A stretch of 64,000 nucleotides of DNA from JAVKFY01 sp040223615 (GTDB lineage: Bacteria; Pseudomonadota; Alphaproteobacteria; GCA-2731375), in NCBI GenBank assembly GCA_040223615.1, contig JAVKFY010000021.1:1-64000 (forward strand), written 5' to 3'. The position numbers and the translations under genes were made by a program. Under the pieces are notes generated by a model, which was given only the letters and a program-made list of their open reading frames with translations, was not told where the DNA came from and made no database searches. This document shows positions 17,464 to 25,875 of the stretch, in pieces (position 1 is the stretch's first letter; the number at the start of each line of letters is the position of its first letter).

Positions 17464-18747
17464 CTAATCGGCGAGCTGGGCGATCGCGGCGCGCCAGGCC
17501 GCGATGGTCTGTTCGATGTCAACGTCGTCGTGCGCGATAGACAGGTAGTACTTGCTGTCGCCTTTCAGGATGCCGCCGGCCCGCACTGCCTGGTTGAAGC
17601 GCTTCAGCTTGCCGCCGTCGGCGGTCAGCGTGGCGCGGTAGTCCGGCGCCTCGCCGGCCATGAACAGCACGTCGAACAGCGGCGGCTCGCCGATCACCAG
17701 CGCCGGGATGCCGGCCTCGTCGCACAGGCCTTGCAAGGTCTTCATCAGGTGCCGGCCGGTCTCGAACAGCGCCTCGTAGGTGCCGGGCCTTCGCAGCACC
17801 TCCAGCGTCGCCAGGCCGGCCGTGGCGGCGATAGGGTTGCCGGACAGCGTGCCGATCTGCGGCACGAACCGCTCCGCCTCGACCTTGCCGGCATCGAGAT
17901 GCTTCATGATGTCGGCGCGCCCGACGATGGCGGAGAGCGGAAAGCCGCCGCCGATCACCTTGCCCAGCGCGCACAGGTCCGGCGTCACACCGTAATAGGC
18001 CTGAGCGCCGCCATAGGCGAAGCGGAAGCCGGTCACCACCTCGTCGAAGATCAAGACGACACCCAGCTCGTCGCACAGCTTGCGCAGGTGTTCCAGGAAG
18101 CCCGGTGCCGGCGGGATCAGCCGCTGGAACGGCTCCACGATCACGGCGGCGAGGTCGTCGGCGTGCTCGCGCATCAGGCTCTCGGCAAGCTCCGCGTCGT
18201 TGAACGGCGCGATCAGCATGGCGTCGCGGCTGACCTGCGGGATGCCGGCGCTGTCGGGGATCGGTGTCGGGAAATTGCCCGGCCGTTTCGGCGCCATGCT
18301 CATCAGCGCGTAGTCCGACATGCCGTGGAAGCCGCCCTCGAACTTCAGGACCTTGTCCTTGCCGCGAAACGCGCGGGCGACGCGCATGGCATAGAAGGTC
18401 GCTTCGGAGCCGCTGGACAGGAACCGGGCCTGCTCGCCGCAATCCATCGCGTCGACCAGCTCGGCGGCCAGGCGGATGCCGGGCTCGGAGTTGGCGAAAA
18501 AGGTGGTGCCCTTGGCGAGCTGCGCCTCCACCGCCGCCAGCACGTCCGGGTGACCATGCCCGATCAGCATCGGCCCGGAGCCCAGCAGATAATCGACATA
18601 CTCGTTGCCGCTGGCGTCCCAGACCCGGCCGCCCCGGCCGCGGTCGATCACGATCTCCATCGCCAGGTTGCCGAAGTGCCCGCCGGGCATCACCCGCTTG
18701 GCCAGCTCGATCAACTCGCGCTCGTCGGCGTCGTGTTCCTGCTGCAT
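17464..18747 (-). CDS. Class III PLP aminotransferase (glutamate-1-semialdehyde aminomutase-like)
   Basis: 427 residues. The fold and motifs are those of class III omega-aminotransferases: DYLLGSGPMLIGHGHPDV near residue 50, FLSSGSEATFYAMRVARA near residue 108, LIFDEVVTGFRFAYGG near residue 230 and the PLP lysine in CALGKVIGGGFPLSAI near residue 260. It resembles HemL most, but such stand-alone copies next to a transporter commonly act on other amines or amino acids. It heads a two-gene unit with the MFS transporter and is 57 bases downstream of the OxyR-like gene. Confidence 0.85.
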   Translation of the reverse strand: MQQEHDADERELIELAKRVMPGGHFGNLAMEIVIDRGRGGRVWDASGNEYVDYLLGSGPMLIGHGHPDVLAAVEAQLAKGTTFFANSEPGIRLAAELVDAMDCGEQARFLSSGSEATFYAMRVARAFRGKDKVLKFEGGFHGMSDYALMSMAPKRPGNFPTPIPDSAGIPQVSRDAMLIAPFNDAELAESLMREHADDLAAVIVEPFQRLIPPAPGFLEHLRKLCDELGVVLIFDEVVTGFRFAYGGAQAYYGVTPDLCALGKVIGGGFPLSAIVGRADIMKHLDAGKVEAERFVPQIGTLSGNPIAATAGLATLEVLRRPGTYEALFETGRHLMKTLQGLCDEAGIPALVIGEPPLFDVLFMAGEAPDYRATLTADGGKLKRFNQAVRAGGILKGDSKYYLSIAHDDVDIEQTIAAWRAAIAQLAD

Positions 18748-18804
18748 GACGTCTTCTCCAATGCTGGCGGCATGGTGCCCGCAAATCGGTGGGCCGCGCC
18801 AGCC

Positions 18805-19725
18805 TCAGCCGTCGACCCGTACCTCCGGTAAACTCTTCCGCGCCACCCGCCGGATCAGATCCGCCAGTGCGCGGAAGTGCCCGTCGTGGCTGGACGACGT
18901 ACGCCAGGCCATGCCGATGTGCCGCTCGAGGCGGGCGCGTGCTAGCCGCAGTACCGCAACCTCGCCGCGCGCGCCGATTTCCGAGCGGACGTAGAGGGCT
19001 GGCAGGAACGCCAGGCCAGCCCCCATCGCCACCATCTGGCGCAGCGTGTCGAGGCTGGTGCCCTCGAAGTCGCGGAGCAGTGTGGCGCCGAAGCGCTCGC
19101 ACAAGCCGCGCACCTGGTCGTGCAGGTGGTGACCGGGTTCGAGGCCGAGCACGAATTCACCGGTGAGATCGGCGCGCGCGATCTCCCCACGTCCGGCCAA
19201 TCGGTGATCAGGCGGCGCCACGACCAGTAGCGGCTCGCGAAACAATCGCGCTTCGGTCGCGCCGGCCACCGATACGGGCAGGGGTGTAAGCAGCAGGTCG
19301 AACCGTCCGGCAAGCAACTCCGCTCGCAGGAAGTCCCGCTTGCCCTCCCGCACGTGCAGGCGGAGGTCGGGATAGGCCGCGTGCAGCGCCGGCACCAGAT
19401 GCGGCAGCAGGTACGGCCCCAGCGTCGCCGGAACGCCGAGCCGAATGGTACCGGCCAGGCCATCGGGGGCCGCGGCGCAAAGCTGGGTGATGTCGTGAAC
19501 GGCCGTCAGGACGCTACGCGCCCTGTTCGCTACCTCGCGGCCCAATGGCGTGAGCGCCACCGGACCGCGCCCGCGTTCGACCAGGTCGGCGTCGAGCTTG
19601 CGCTCCAGCGCCGCCACTTGGGCGGAGAGTGTCGGCTGCGTGACGTTCAGGCGGCGCGCCGCGCGTCCGAAATGCGATTCATCGGCGAGCGCGACCAGAT
19701 AGGAGAACTGACGCAAGGTTGGCAT
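18805..19725 (-). CDS. OxyR-like LysR-family regulator lacking the peroxidatic cysteine
   Basis: 306 residues. The N-terminal HTH (LRQFSYLVALADESHFGRAA, then LNVTQPTLSAQVAALE) and the C-terminal effector domain align with OxyR throughout, for example GTSLDTLRQMVAMGAGLAFL. In the redox loop, where Escherichia coli OxyR has GHCLRDQ with Cys199 and a second Cys208, this protein reads GHHLHDQVRGLC: residue 200 is His and residue 209 is Cys. The peroxide-reactive cysteine is therefore missing while the partner remains. An OxyR-type ATAG-N7-CTAT site overlaps its start codon. It is divergent from nhaA. Sensing of another signal, or a constitutive state, is inferred. Confidence 0.8.
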   Translation of the reverse strand: MPTLRQFSYLVALADESHFGRAARRLNVTQPTLSAQVAALERKLDADLVERGRGPVALTPLGREVANRARSVLTAVHDITQLCAAAPDGLAGTIRLGVPATLGPYLLPHLVPALHAAYPDLRLHVREGKRDFLRAELLAGRFDLLLTPLPVSVAGATEARLFREPLLVVAPPDHRLAGRGEIARADLTGEFVLGLEPGHHLHDQVRGLCERFGATLLRDFEGTSLDTLRQMVAMGAGLAFLPALYVRSEIGARGEVAVLRLARARLERHIGMAWRTSSSHDGHFRALADLIRRVARKSLPEVRVDG

Positions 19726-19738
19726 AGATGTTTTCTAT
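19724..19738. promoter_or_regulatory. OxyR-type ATAG-N7-CTAT operator
   Basis: ATAGATGTTTTCTAT (19724-19738) matches the ATAG-N7-CTAT half of the known OxyR tandem site and the general LysR T-N11-A rule. It overlaps the start codon of the OxyR-like gene and lies about 76 bases before nhaA, so it suits autorepression and control of nhaA. The second tandem half expected seven bases on (from 19746) is only weakly recognisable. Confidence 0.6.
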
Positions 19739-19814
19739 CAGAATTGCATTGAATTTTCGATTGGGGCAATCATCGACAGCTCCCCATCTGGCATGGCTGG
19801 ACCAGGAGGTGGGC

Positions 19815-21011
19815 ATGACGGCGCGGCTGAAGAGCGTGATCGACGATTTCCTGCGGCGCGAGTCCGCCGCGGGGATGATTCTGATGGGTACGGCGCTGCT
19901 GGCCCTGCTGATCAGCAATTCCTTCGCCCGCGACTACTACGACGGGCTGTTGGCGCTGCCGATCGCGATCCAGATCGGCCCGCTGGAGATCGCCAAGCCG
20001 CTGCTGCTGTGGGTCAATGACGGCCTGATGGCTGTGTTCTTTTTCCTCGTCGGTCTTGAGATCAAGCGCGAGGTTTGCGTCGGCGAGTTGTCGACGCGGG
20101 ACCGAGCCTCGCTGCCGCTGGTCGCTGCGCTTGGCGGCATGGCGGTGCCGGCGGCGGTGTTCGTCGCGCTGAACTGGGGCGAGCCGGCAAATCTCGACGG
20201 CTGGGCGATCCCGGCGGCGACCGACATCGCCTTTGCGCTGGGTATCCTGGCGTTGCTCGGACCGGGCGTGCCGGTCGCGCTCAAGGTGCTCCTGCTGGCG
20301 ATCGCCATCGTCGACGACCTCGGCGCCATCGTCATCATCGCGTTGTTCTACACCGACCAGCTCTCGGTGACCGCGCTGCTGATCGGCGTCGTCGGGTTCG
20401 CGATCCTGATGGGGATGAACCGGGCCGGTGTGACGCGGCTGACACCATATGTACTGGTCGGCATCGTCATCTGGGTGTGCGTGCTCAAGTCCGGCGTGCA
20501 CGCGACGCTGGCCGGCGTCCTGATCGCGTTGACGGTGCCGCTGTCGGCCCCCGACGGTCACTCCCCGCTGCGCCAGGCCGAGGAGGGGCTGCACATCTGG
20601 GTCGCCTATCTGGTGCTGCCGGCATTTGCCTTTGCCAACGCTGGCGTCGCATTGACCGGGCTATCGTTCGAAGACCTCACGGCCCCGCTGCCGCTCGGCG
20701 TGGCGCTCGGCCTGTTCGTCGGCAAGCAGATCGGCGTCTTCGGCTTCACCTGGTTCGGCGTGAAGAGCGGGCTGTGCCGGCTACCGACCGGCGTCACCTG
20801 GGCACAGATCTACGGCGTCGGCTGTCTCACCGGCATCGGCTTCACCATGAGCCTGTTCGTCGGAACCCTGGCCTTCGAGAGCGCCGATCAGTTGAACGAG
20901 GTGCGGCTCGGTGTGTTGATGGGCTCGACAGTCTCGGCCCTGTTCGGCTACGTCATCCTGCGTCGCACTCTCGGCAAGGCGCCGGCGCGCACACCCGTCG
21001 TTACCGACTAG
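19815..21011 (+). CDS. nhaA: Na+/H+ antiporter NhaA
   Basis: 398 residues from ATG at 19815, chosen because AGGAGGTGGGC directly precedes it; an in-frame ATG at 19728 would overlap the operator. Inner-membrane antiporter exporting Na+ in exchange for H+. Typical motifs are present: NDGLMAVFFFLVGLEIKRE near residue 62, the paired aspartates of transport in AIAIVDDLGAIVIIALFY near residue 155, WAIPAATDIAFALGIL near residue 120 and IGFTMSLFVGTLAF near the C-terminus. It is followed after 11 bases by a voltage-gated sodium channel gene. Confidence 0.95.
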   Translation: MTARLKSVIDDFLRRESAAGMILMGTALLALLISNSFARDYYDGLLALPIAIQIGPLEIAKPLLLWVNDGLMAVFFFLVGLEIKREVCVGELSTRDRASLPLVAALGGMAVPAAVFVALNWGEPANLDGWAIPAATDIAFALGILALLGPGVPVALKVLLLAIAIVDDLGAIVIIALFYTDQLSVTALLIGVVGFAILMGMNRAGVTRLTPYVLVGIVIWVCVLKSGVHATLAGVLIALTVPLSAPDGHSPLRQAEEGLHIWVAYLVLPAFAFANAGVALTGLSFEDLTAPLPLGVALGLFVGKQIGVFGFTWFGVKSGLCRLPTGVTWAQIYGVGCLTGIGFTMSLFVGTLAFESADQLNEVRLGVLMGSTVSALFGYVILRRTLGKAPARTPVVTD

Positions 21012-21022
21012 GAAACACGCCC

Positions 21023-21796
21023 ATGGAATCGCTGCGCCGGTTCATCGAATCGGAGCGCACCCAGAACGTCATCGTCGCCGTTATCGTCGTGAATGCCATC
21101 GTCCTCGGCCTGGAGACCTGGCCGGAGGCGATGGCTTCTTTTGGCGATGCGCTGTGGCTGATCGACCGCGCTTGCCTCGCCATCTTCGTCGCCGAACTAG
21201 CCATCAAGCTGGCTGTTCACCGCGCCCGGTTCTTCGCCGACGGCTGGAACATCTTCGATTTCGCCGTCGTTGGCGTCGCCTTGGTGCCGGCGGGCGAGGG
21301 GCTTTCGGTGCTGCGCGCGCTGCGCATCCTGCGCGTGCTGCGCCTGCTGTCGGTGATGCCGCGTCTGCGAATGGTCGTCCAGGGGCTGTTCGCGGCGATC
21401 CCGGCGATGGGCTCGGTTATCGTGCTGCTGACGCTGGTCTTCTATGTCTCCGCCGTCATGGCGACCAAGCTGTTCGGTGGCGCCTTTCCGGACTGGTTTG
21501 GTTCCATCGGCGCCTCGCTCTATTCGCTGTTCCAGATCATGACTTTGGAATCGTGGTCGATGGGCATCGTCCGGCCGGTGATGACGCAGTTCGCCTATGC
21601 CTGGGCCTTCTTCGTGCCGTTCATCCTGGTGACCTCGTTCATCGTGCTGAACCTGTTCATCGCCATCATCGTCAACGCCATGCAGCACGCCGCCGACGAG
21701 CAGGCGGCCGAGCAGCGCGCCGACCTGGCGACCGAGCTGACCCACCTGCGCGAGGACATCGCCGCGCTGCGCGAGCAGTTGGCCCGGCGCGACTAG
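21023..21796 (+). CDS. Voltage-gated sodium channel, NaChBac/NavAb type
   Basis: 257 residues from ATG at 21023. One six-helix channel subunit, which would act as a homotetramer. The selectivity filter is TLESWSM (residues 174-180), identical to the filter known in NavAb. The S4 voltage sensor, residues about 94-116, has arginines at three-residue spacing (LRALRILRVLRLLSVM). S6 reads VLNLFIAIIVNAMQ and a C-terminal coiled coil (ATELTHLREDIAALREQ) follows, as in BacNav proteins. It lies in an operon with nhaA, giving regulated Na+ entry next to Na+ export. Confidence 0.93.
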   Translation: MESLRRFIESERTQNVIVAVIVVNAIVLGLETWPEAMASFGDALWLIDRACLAIFVAELAIKLAVHRARFFADGWNIFDFAVVGVALVPAGEGLSVLRALRILRVLRLLSVMPRLRMVVQGLFAAIPAMGSVIVLLTLVFYVSAVMATKLFGGAFPDWFGSIGASLYSLFQIMTLESWSMGIVRPVMTQFAYAWAFFVPFILVTSFIVLNLFIAIIVNAMQHAADEQAAEQRADLATELTHLREDIAALREQLARRD

Positions 21797-21880
21797 GCCG
21801 CCGTTCGCTTACGTCGCAGGTCATTGTCGCGCCGCTGCGCACGACCGATCCTGCGCCGATCAACGACTTGGAGCGACGTC

Positions 21881-22267
21881 ATGGATATGAGCCCGCTGCC
21901 CTTCGCCGAACATCTCGGCCTGCAACTGGTAAGCGCTGAGAAAGACCGTATCGAGGCCCGCATGGAGGTGACCAAGAACCTCTGCACCCGGCCGGACATC
22001 CTGCATGGCGGCGCGGTGATGGCGCTGGCCGACACGGTGGGGGCGGTGGGCGCGGTGCTGAACCTGCCCGAGGGCGCCGGCACCACCACCATCGAGAGCA
22101 AGACCAACTTCTTCGCTGCCGTGCCGATGGGCGACACGGCGGTAGCGGAGAGCACCCCGCTGCACGTCGGCCGCACCACCATGGTCTGGCAGACCCGCGT
22201 CACCCGCGCCAGCGACGGCCGCCTTGCCGCCGTCGTGACGCAGACCCAGCTGGTGCTGCAGAAGTAG
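21881..22267 (+). CDS. PaaI-family hot-dog thioesterase
   Basis: 128 residues from ATG at 21881. The PaaI/DUF4442 signature is visible: RPDILHGGAVMALADTVGAVGAV (His-Gly-Gly motif and catalytic Asp near residues 43-52) and TTTIESKTNFFAAVPMGD. It hydrolyses aryl- or acyl-CoA thioesters in the cytoplasm as a tetramer. It stands 84 bases after the sodium channel gene with its own weak ribosome site GAGCGA, and converges on the UbiD gene with only two bases between them. An aromatic CoA substrate would suit the UbiD/UbiX context but is inference. Confidence 0.85.
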   Translation: MDMSPLPFAEHLGLQLVSAEKDRIEARMEVTKNLCTRPDILHGGAVMALADTVGAVGAVLNLPEGAGTTTIESKTNFFAAVPMGDTAVAESTPLHVGRTTMVWQTRVTRASDGRLAAVVTQTQLVLQK

Positions 22268-22269
22268 CG

Positions 22270-23664
22270 TCAGCTCTCGCCGGCGGCCGCGCGCCAGTCG
22301 TTGCCGGTAGTCATCGCGTCCTTGTCGACTGCGTCCTCGCCGGGCACGCGGATGCGGGTGTAGCGGCCCTCGGGCGCGTCGAGCGGGATGGTCGCGTCCA
22401 GGCCCATCTTGGCGCCCAGCCCGTCGACGGTGGACGGATCGAGCTTCGAGCCCAGCGTGTTCGACACCACCAGCAGGTCGCGGTCGGCCTGGAACCGCGT
22501 CGCCACCGCCCACTCGACTTCCACCGGGTCGTGGATGTCGACGTCCGGGTCGACCACGATCACCTGCTTGATGTCGTAGTGCGCGGCGAAGGCGCCCATG
22601 ATCACGTTCTTGGCCTCGCCCTCGTTGCGTTTGCGGTACTTCACCGCGAGGTGGTAGCGCATCACCCCGCCGCGTCCGAGCCGCACGTCCATCACGCCGG
22701 GGAAGCTGCGTCGAAGATGCGCCAGGATCGTCGCCTCGCGCGGGATCGCGCCCAGCAGCAGGTGTTCCAGCCCACCGCCGACGATGGTGTGGAAGATCGG
22801 CCGCGTGCGCGTGGTGATCGCGTCGACCGCCATCACATGCCGATTGGCACGGTCGCCGTAATATTGCGGGAACTCGCCGAACGGCCCCTCCGGCTCGCGC
22901 GCCTCGGCCAGCAACCGCCCCTCGATGACGATCTCGGCCTGCGCCGGCACGCGCACCTCGCTGGTCAGGCACTTCACCACCGGCAGCGGCCGGCCGTGCA
23001 GCGCCCCGGCGATCTCCAGTTCGTCGTGGTCCAGCGGCACGATCGCCTGACTTGCAAGGAGCGTCAGCGGGTCGACTCCGATCACCACCGCGACCGGCAA
23101 ATCCTCGCCGGCCTCGGCCGCCATCTGCTGATAGGCCAGCGTATGGCGCGGCAGCAGCAGCACCCCCATCCGGTCCGGCCCGGAGATCTGAAGCCGGTGG
23201 ATCGAGACGTTCTGGATGCCGTTGACCGGATTGCGCGAGATCATCAGCCCGGCGGAGATATAGGCGCCGCTGTCGAGCTCATTGTGTGTCGGGATCGGCA
23301 GGTCGGAGGTCAGGTCAGGCGACCGGTTCACCTCCTCCTGGCAGGCAGCGTCGACGACCTCTTCGCTGGCCAGCGGGTTCAGCGACGCGTCCTCGAAGCG
23401 TGTCAGGACCTCCGACGGCTCGGCCCCCATCGCATCCGCCACCCAAGCCCGATCCGACAGCAGCCCCGACACCACCGGCACCGCGTGCCCGCCCGGCTTC
23501 GGGAACAGCGTCGCCTTGTGCCCGTCGAACCGGTTGGCGATCGCCGCCACCTCGAACCGCAACGCCCGCCCCTCGCGCACCACCGCGAGCCGGTCGTGCT
23601 GGCTCAGATGATCAAGCCAGTCGCGCAACGATCCGGGCGTGGCGGGGCGGTTCGAGGCGATCAT
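22270..23664 (-). CDS. UbiD-family prenylated-FMN decarboxylase
   Basis: 464 residues from ATG at 23664 (MIASNRPATPGSLRDW). Features of UbiD: ISRNPVNGIQNVSIHRLQI near residue 160 (Mn/FMN-binding region), the catalytic E-x3-R-E neighbourhood in REPEGPFGEFPQYYG near residue 268 and HTIVGGGLEHLLLGAIPRE near residue 300. It is shorter than E. coli UbiD (497 aa) and nearer to substrate-diverse decarboxylases for aromatic or alpha,beta-unsaturated acids. Its cofactor-making partner UbiX is encoded 2.2 kb away on the other strand, beyond an RTX gene. Confidence 0.88.
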   Translation of the reverse strand: MIASNRPATPGSLRDWLDHLSQHDRLAVVREGRALRFEVAAIANRFDGHKATLFPKPGGHAVPVVSGLLSDRAWVADAMGAEPSEVLTRFEDASLNPLASEEVVDAACQEEVNRSPDLTSDLPIPTHNELDSGAYISAGLMISRNPVNGIQNVSIHRLQISGPDRMGVLLLPRHTLAYQQMAAEAGEDLPVAVVIGVDPLTLLASQAIVPLDHDELEIAGALHGRPLPVVKCLTSEVRVPAQAEIVIEGRLLAEAREPEGPFGEFPQYYGDRANRHVMAVDAITTRTRPIFHTIVGGGLEHLLLGAIPREATILAHLRRSFPGVMDVRLGRGGVMRYHLAVKYRKRNEGEAKNVIMGAFAAHYDIKQVIVVDPDVDIHDPVEVEWAVATRFQADRDLLVVSNTLGSKLDPSTVDGLGAKMGLDATIPLDAPEGRYTRIRVPGEDAVDKDAMTTGNDWRAAAGES

Positions 23665-23742
23665 AACGGCGGCGTCCTTCGCGCGATGTTTCCTGCGATC
23701 ATAGCCCGAGCCCAACCGAAGTCTCGGCCAGTGCAGATAATT

Positions 23743-23760
23743 GGTTAACCCTCATATGAG
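23743..23760. promoter_or_regulatory. Two adjacent perfect palindromes upstream of the RTX gene
   Basis: GGTTAACC (23743-23750) is directly followed by CTCATATGAG (23751-23760). Both are perfect palindromes in an AT-rich stretch 48 bases before the RTX start and within the ubiD divergent region. Possible regulator sites; no regulator assigned. Confidence 0.35.
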
Positions 23761-23807
23761 ATGTGTTGCGGTAATGTGCCCCTGCAGCCGGGCTGAGGGA
23801 AAACGCC

Positions 23808-25832
23808 ATGGGCCAGTACGTCGCCGAACTCGCAGCCGATATCGTTCCCGGTCTCACCTCGTCGAACCCGGGCACGCTCAGCAATGACGGTGCGCTCATT
23901 CCTGTCGGCGACGCCCTCGTCTTCACAATCGAGCACTTCGACTACACCTGGGAAGGGCTCGAGGAGTATTTCGATCCGTCGCTGATCCGCTTTGACGGCG
24001 CGACCGCGACGGAGGTCGAGGGCTTGAGCGACTACGACCTCGACTACCCGACCGCATGGGTGGTCTACCAGGACCAGCTCGTATTCGCCGGATACGCCGA
24101 GAGCCTGGGCCAAACGGTCTTCACCTACGACGGCAACAATCTGGGCGTCCCCGCCTCGGATGTTCCTCTTCTCAGGCCAAGCGATTTCGTCGAGTTGGAC
24201 GGTGCCGTCTACTTCAATGCAGAGGTGGACGGCGTCGACGTCATCGCAAAGCTTCAGGGCGGTGTGGCCGAGATCGTCGTCGAGCACCAGGGTCTCGCAT
24301 ACAGCAAGCTGAAGCTTGGTGACGATCTCTATTTCTTCGACCGGACGGCGGACAATAGCCACGAGCTCTTTCGCTTTGATGGCGATGATGTCGTCCAGCT
24401 TACTGACATCGACGAGCCATCCGGGCGCGCGCTGAGCGATCTGCTGGAATTGAACGGATCGTTGTTCTTCGTTGGCGAAGTCGGATATCACGGTCCCCAA
24501 GGGCTGTGGCGCTATGACGATGGCGGCGCCACGTTGCTGCAAACCTTCGACGATCACGCTGGCGGGCTGACCCGGTTCGGCGACGAGATCGTCTTCTATG
24601 CCGACGATGGGGTGCACGGTCGCGAGCTTTGGGCCACAGATGGCGAAACGGCCCGCCTGCTGGCCGACATCAACCCCGATGGCGCCTCGTATCCGCAGAG
24701 GTTCTTCGAGTTTGGCGGCGAGCTCCTGTTTAACGCCGAAGCGCGGGCGAACGACACGGAACTCTATGCCTATGACGGCGAAACGGTGCGGCAGGTCGCC
24801 GAGATCAATCCCGGACCGGACGCCTCGGTGCCGCAAGACCATGTCCTGTTCGAGGACATGGTGGTGTTTGCCGCCTACGAGAACAGCGTCGGAAATGAGC
24901 TTTGGTACTACGACGGCACGACTGTCGGGGTACTGGCTGACATCTTGCCGGGTGGCGGTTTCGAGAATTCGTCGAGTCCACGACATCTCACCGTATTCCA
25001 GGACCAACTGTACTTCGCCGCTTGGACACCGGACAACGGCAACGAGTTGTGGCGCCTCTACTACGACGACAGCGTCGTCGTGGAGCCCGCTGATACGTCG
25101 GTACCGGAAGAGAGCGCCGAGCCCGCAATCGAGGATGAGGGGCCGATGATCGGCGGCGACGGCCGCGACGACTTCGCCGGCGGCGACGGCGACGACTGGG
25201 CCTGGGGCCTCGGCGGCGACGACTCGCTGGACGGCGGCGCCGGCGGCGATAATCTCTACGGCAATCGCGGCAACGACTGGATCGGCGGCGGCGACGGCGA
25301 CGATGTCGGCCGGGGGCATGTCGGCGACGACGCGCTCGAGGGTGGCGCCGGTGCGGACGAGCTCTACGGCGGTGGCGACGACGACGGACTGCTTGGCGGC
25401 GACGGCGACGACGCGCTCAACGGCAACTCCGGTGCCGACAGCGTCGGCGGCGGCGACGGCGACGACGTCGTCCGCGGTCAGGGCGGGCCGGACCTGCTGA
25501 CCGGCGGCGTCGGCAACGACACGCTGGTCGGGCACCAGGGCTTCGATACCTTGCTCGGTGGCGACGGCGACGATGTGCTGATCGGCGGCATGGCCGATGA
25601 CAGCCTGACCGGTGGTGCCGGCGCCGACGTCTTCAGCTTTGGCGCGGGTGGCGGTACCGACACCGTCGCCGACTTCGAGCGGGGCGTCGACCGCCTGGTG
25701 TTCGATGGACTTGCGGATTTTGCCGCGCTGGACATCAGTGCCGTCGGCGGCGGTACACAGGTCTCGTTCGCTGGCACCACTGTTATCGTGCTCGGTGTCG
25801 ACAACTTGGTGGCGGCCGACTTCGGCCTCTGA
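23808..25832 (+). CDS. RTX protein with ELW-type beta-propeller repeats
   Basis: 674 residues, start at 23808 after GAGGGAAAAC. No Sec signal. Residues about 1-425 are repeated beta-sheet blades with patterns such as DGVHGRELWATDGE, NDTELYAYDGETV and VGNELWYYDGTTV, known from secreted ELW/hyalin-like proteins. A short Pro/Glu linker follows. Residues about 443-620 are glycine-aspartate calcium-binding RTX nonapeptides (GGDGDD, GGAGAD, GNDTL), and the end is a hydrophobic type I secretion-type tail (TDTVADFERGVDRLVF). The first 1.3 kb is visibly less GC-rich than its neighbours, suggesting acquisition. It separates ubiD from ubiX. Extracellular role unknown; it might use the TolC-type export route seen at 58.7 kb. 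Confidence 0.85.
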   Translation: MGQYVAELAADIVPGLTSSNPGTLSNDGALIPVGDALVFTIEHFDYTWEGLEEYFDPSLIRFDGATATEVEGLSDYDLDYPTAWVVYQDQLVFAGYAESLGQTVFTYDGNNLGVPASDVPLLRPSDFVELDGAVYFNAEVDGVDVIAKLQGGVAEIVVEHQGLAYSKLKLGDDLYFFDRTADNSHELFRFDGDDVVQLTDIDEPSGRALSDLLELNGSLFFVGEVGYHGPQGLWRYDDGGATLLQTFDDHAGGLTRFGDEIVFYADDGVHGRELWATDGETARLLADINPDGASYPQRFFEFGGELLFNAEARANDTELYAYDGETVRQVAEINPGPDASVPQDHVLFEDMVVFAAYENSVGNELWYYDGTTVGVLADILPGGGFENSSSPRHLTVFQDQLYFAAWTPDNGNELWRLYYDDSVVVEPADTSVPEESAEPAIEDEGPMIGGDGRDDFAGGDGDDWAWGLGGDDSLDGGAGGDNLYGNRGNDWIGGGDGDDVGRGHVGDDALEGGAGADELYGGGDDDGLLGGDGDDALNGNSGADSVGGGDGDDVVRGQGGPDLLTGGVGNDTLVGHQGFDTLLGGDGDDVLIGGMADDSLTGGAGADVFSFGAGGGTDTVADFERGVDRLVFDGLADFAALDISAVGGGTQVSFAGTTVIVLGVDNLVAADFGL

Positions 25833-25875
25833 GCCGCCATCGCCTTGAACCTGTCCGGGCGGCTACAATAGCCGA

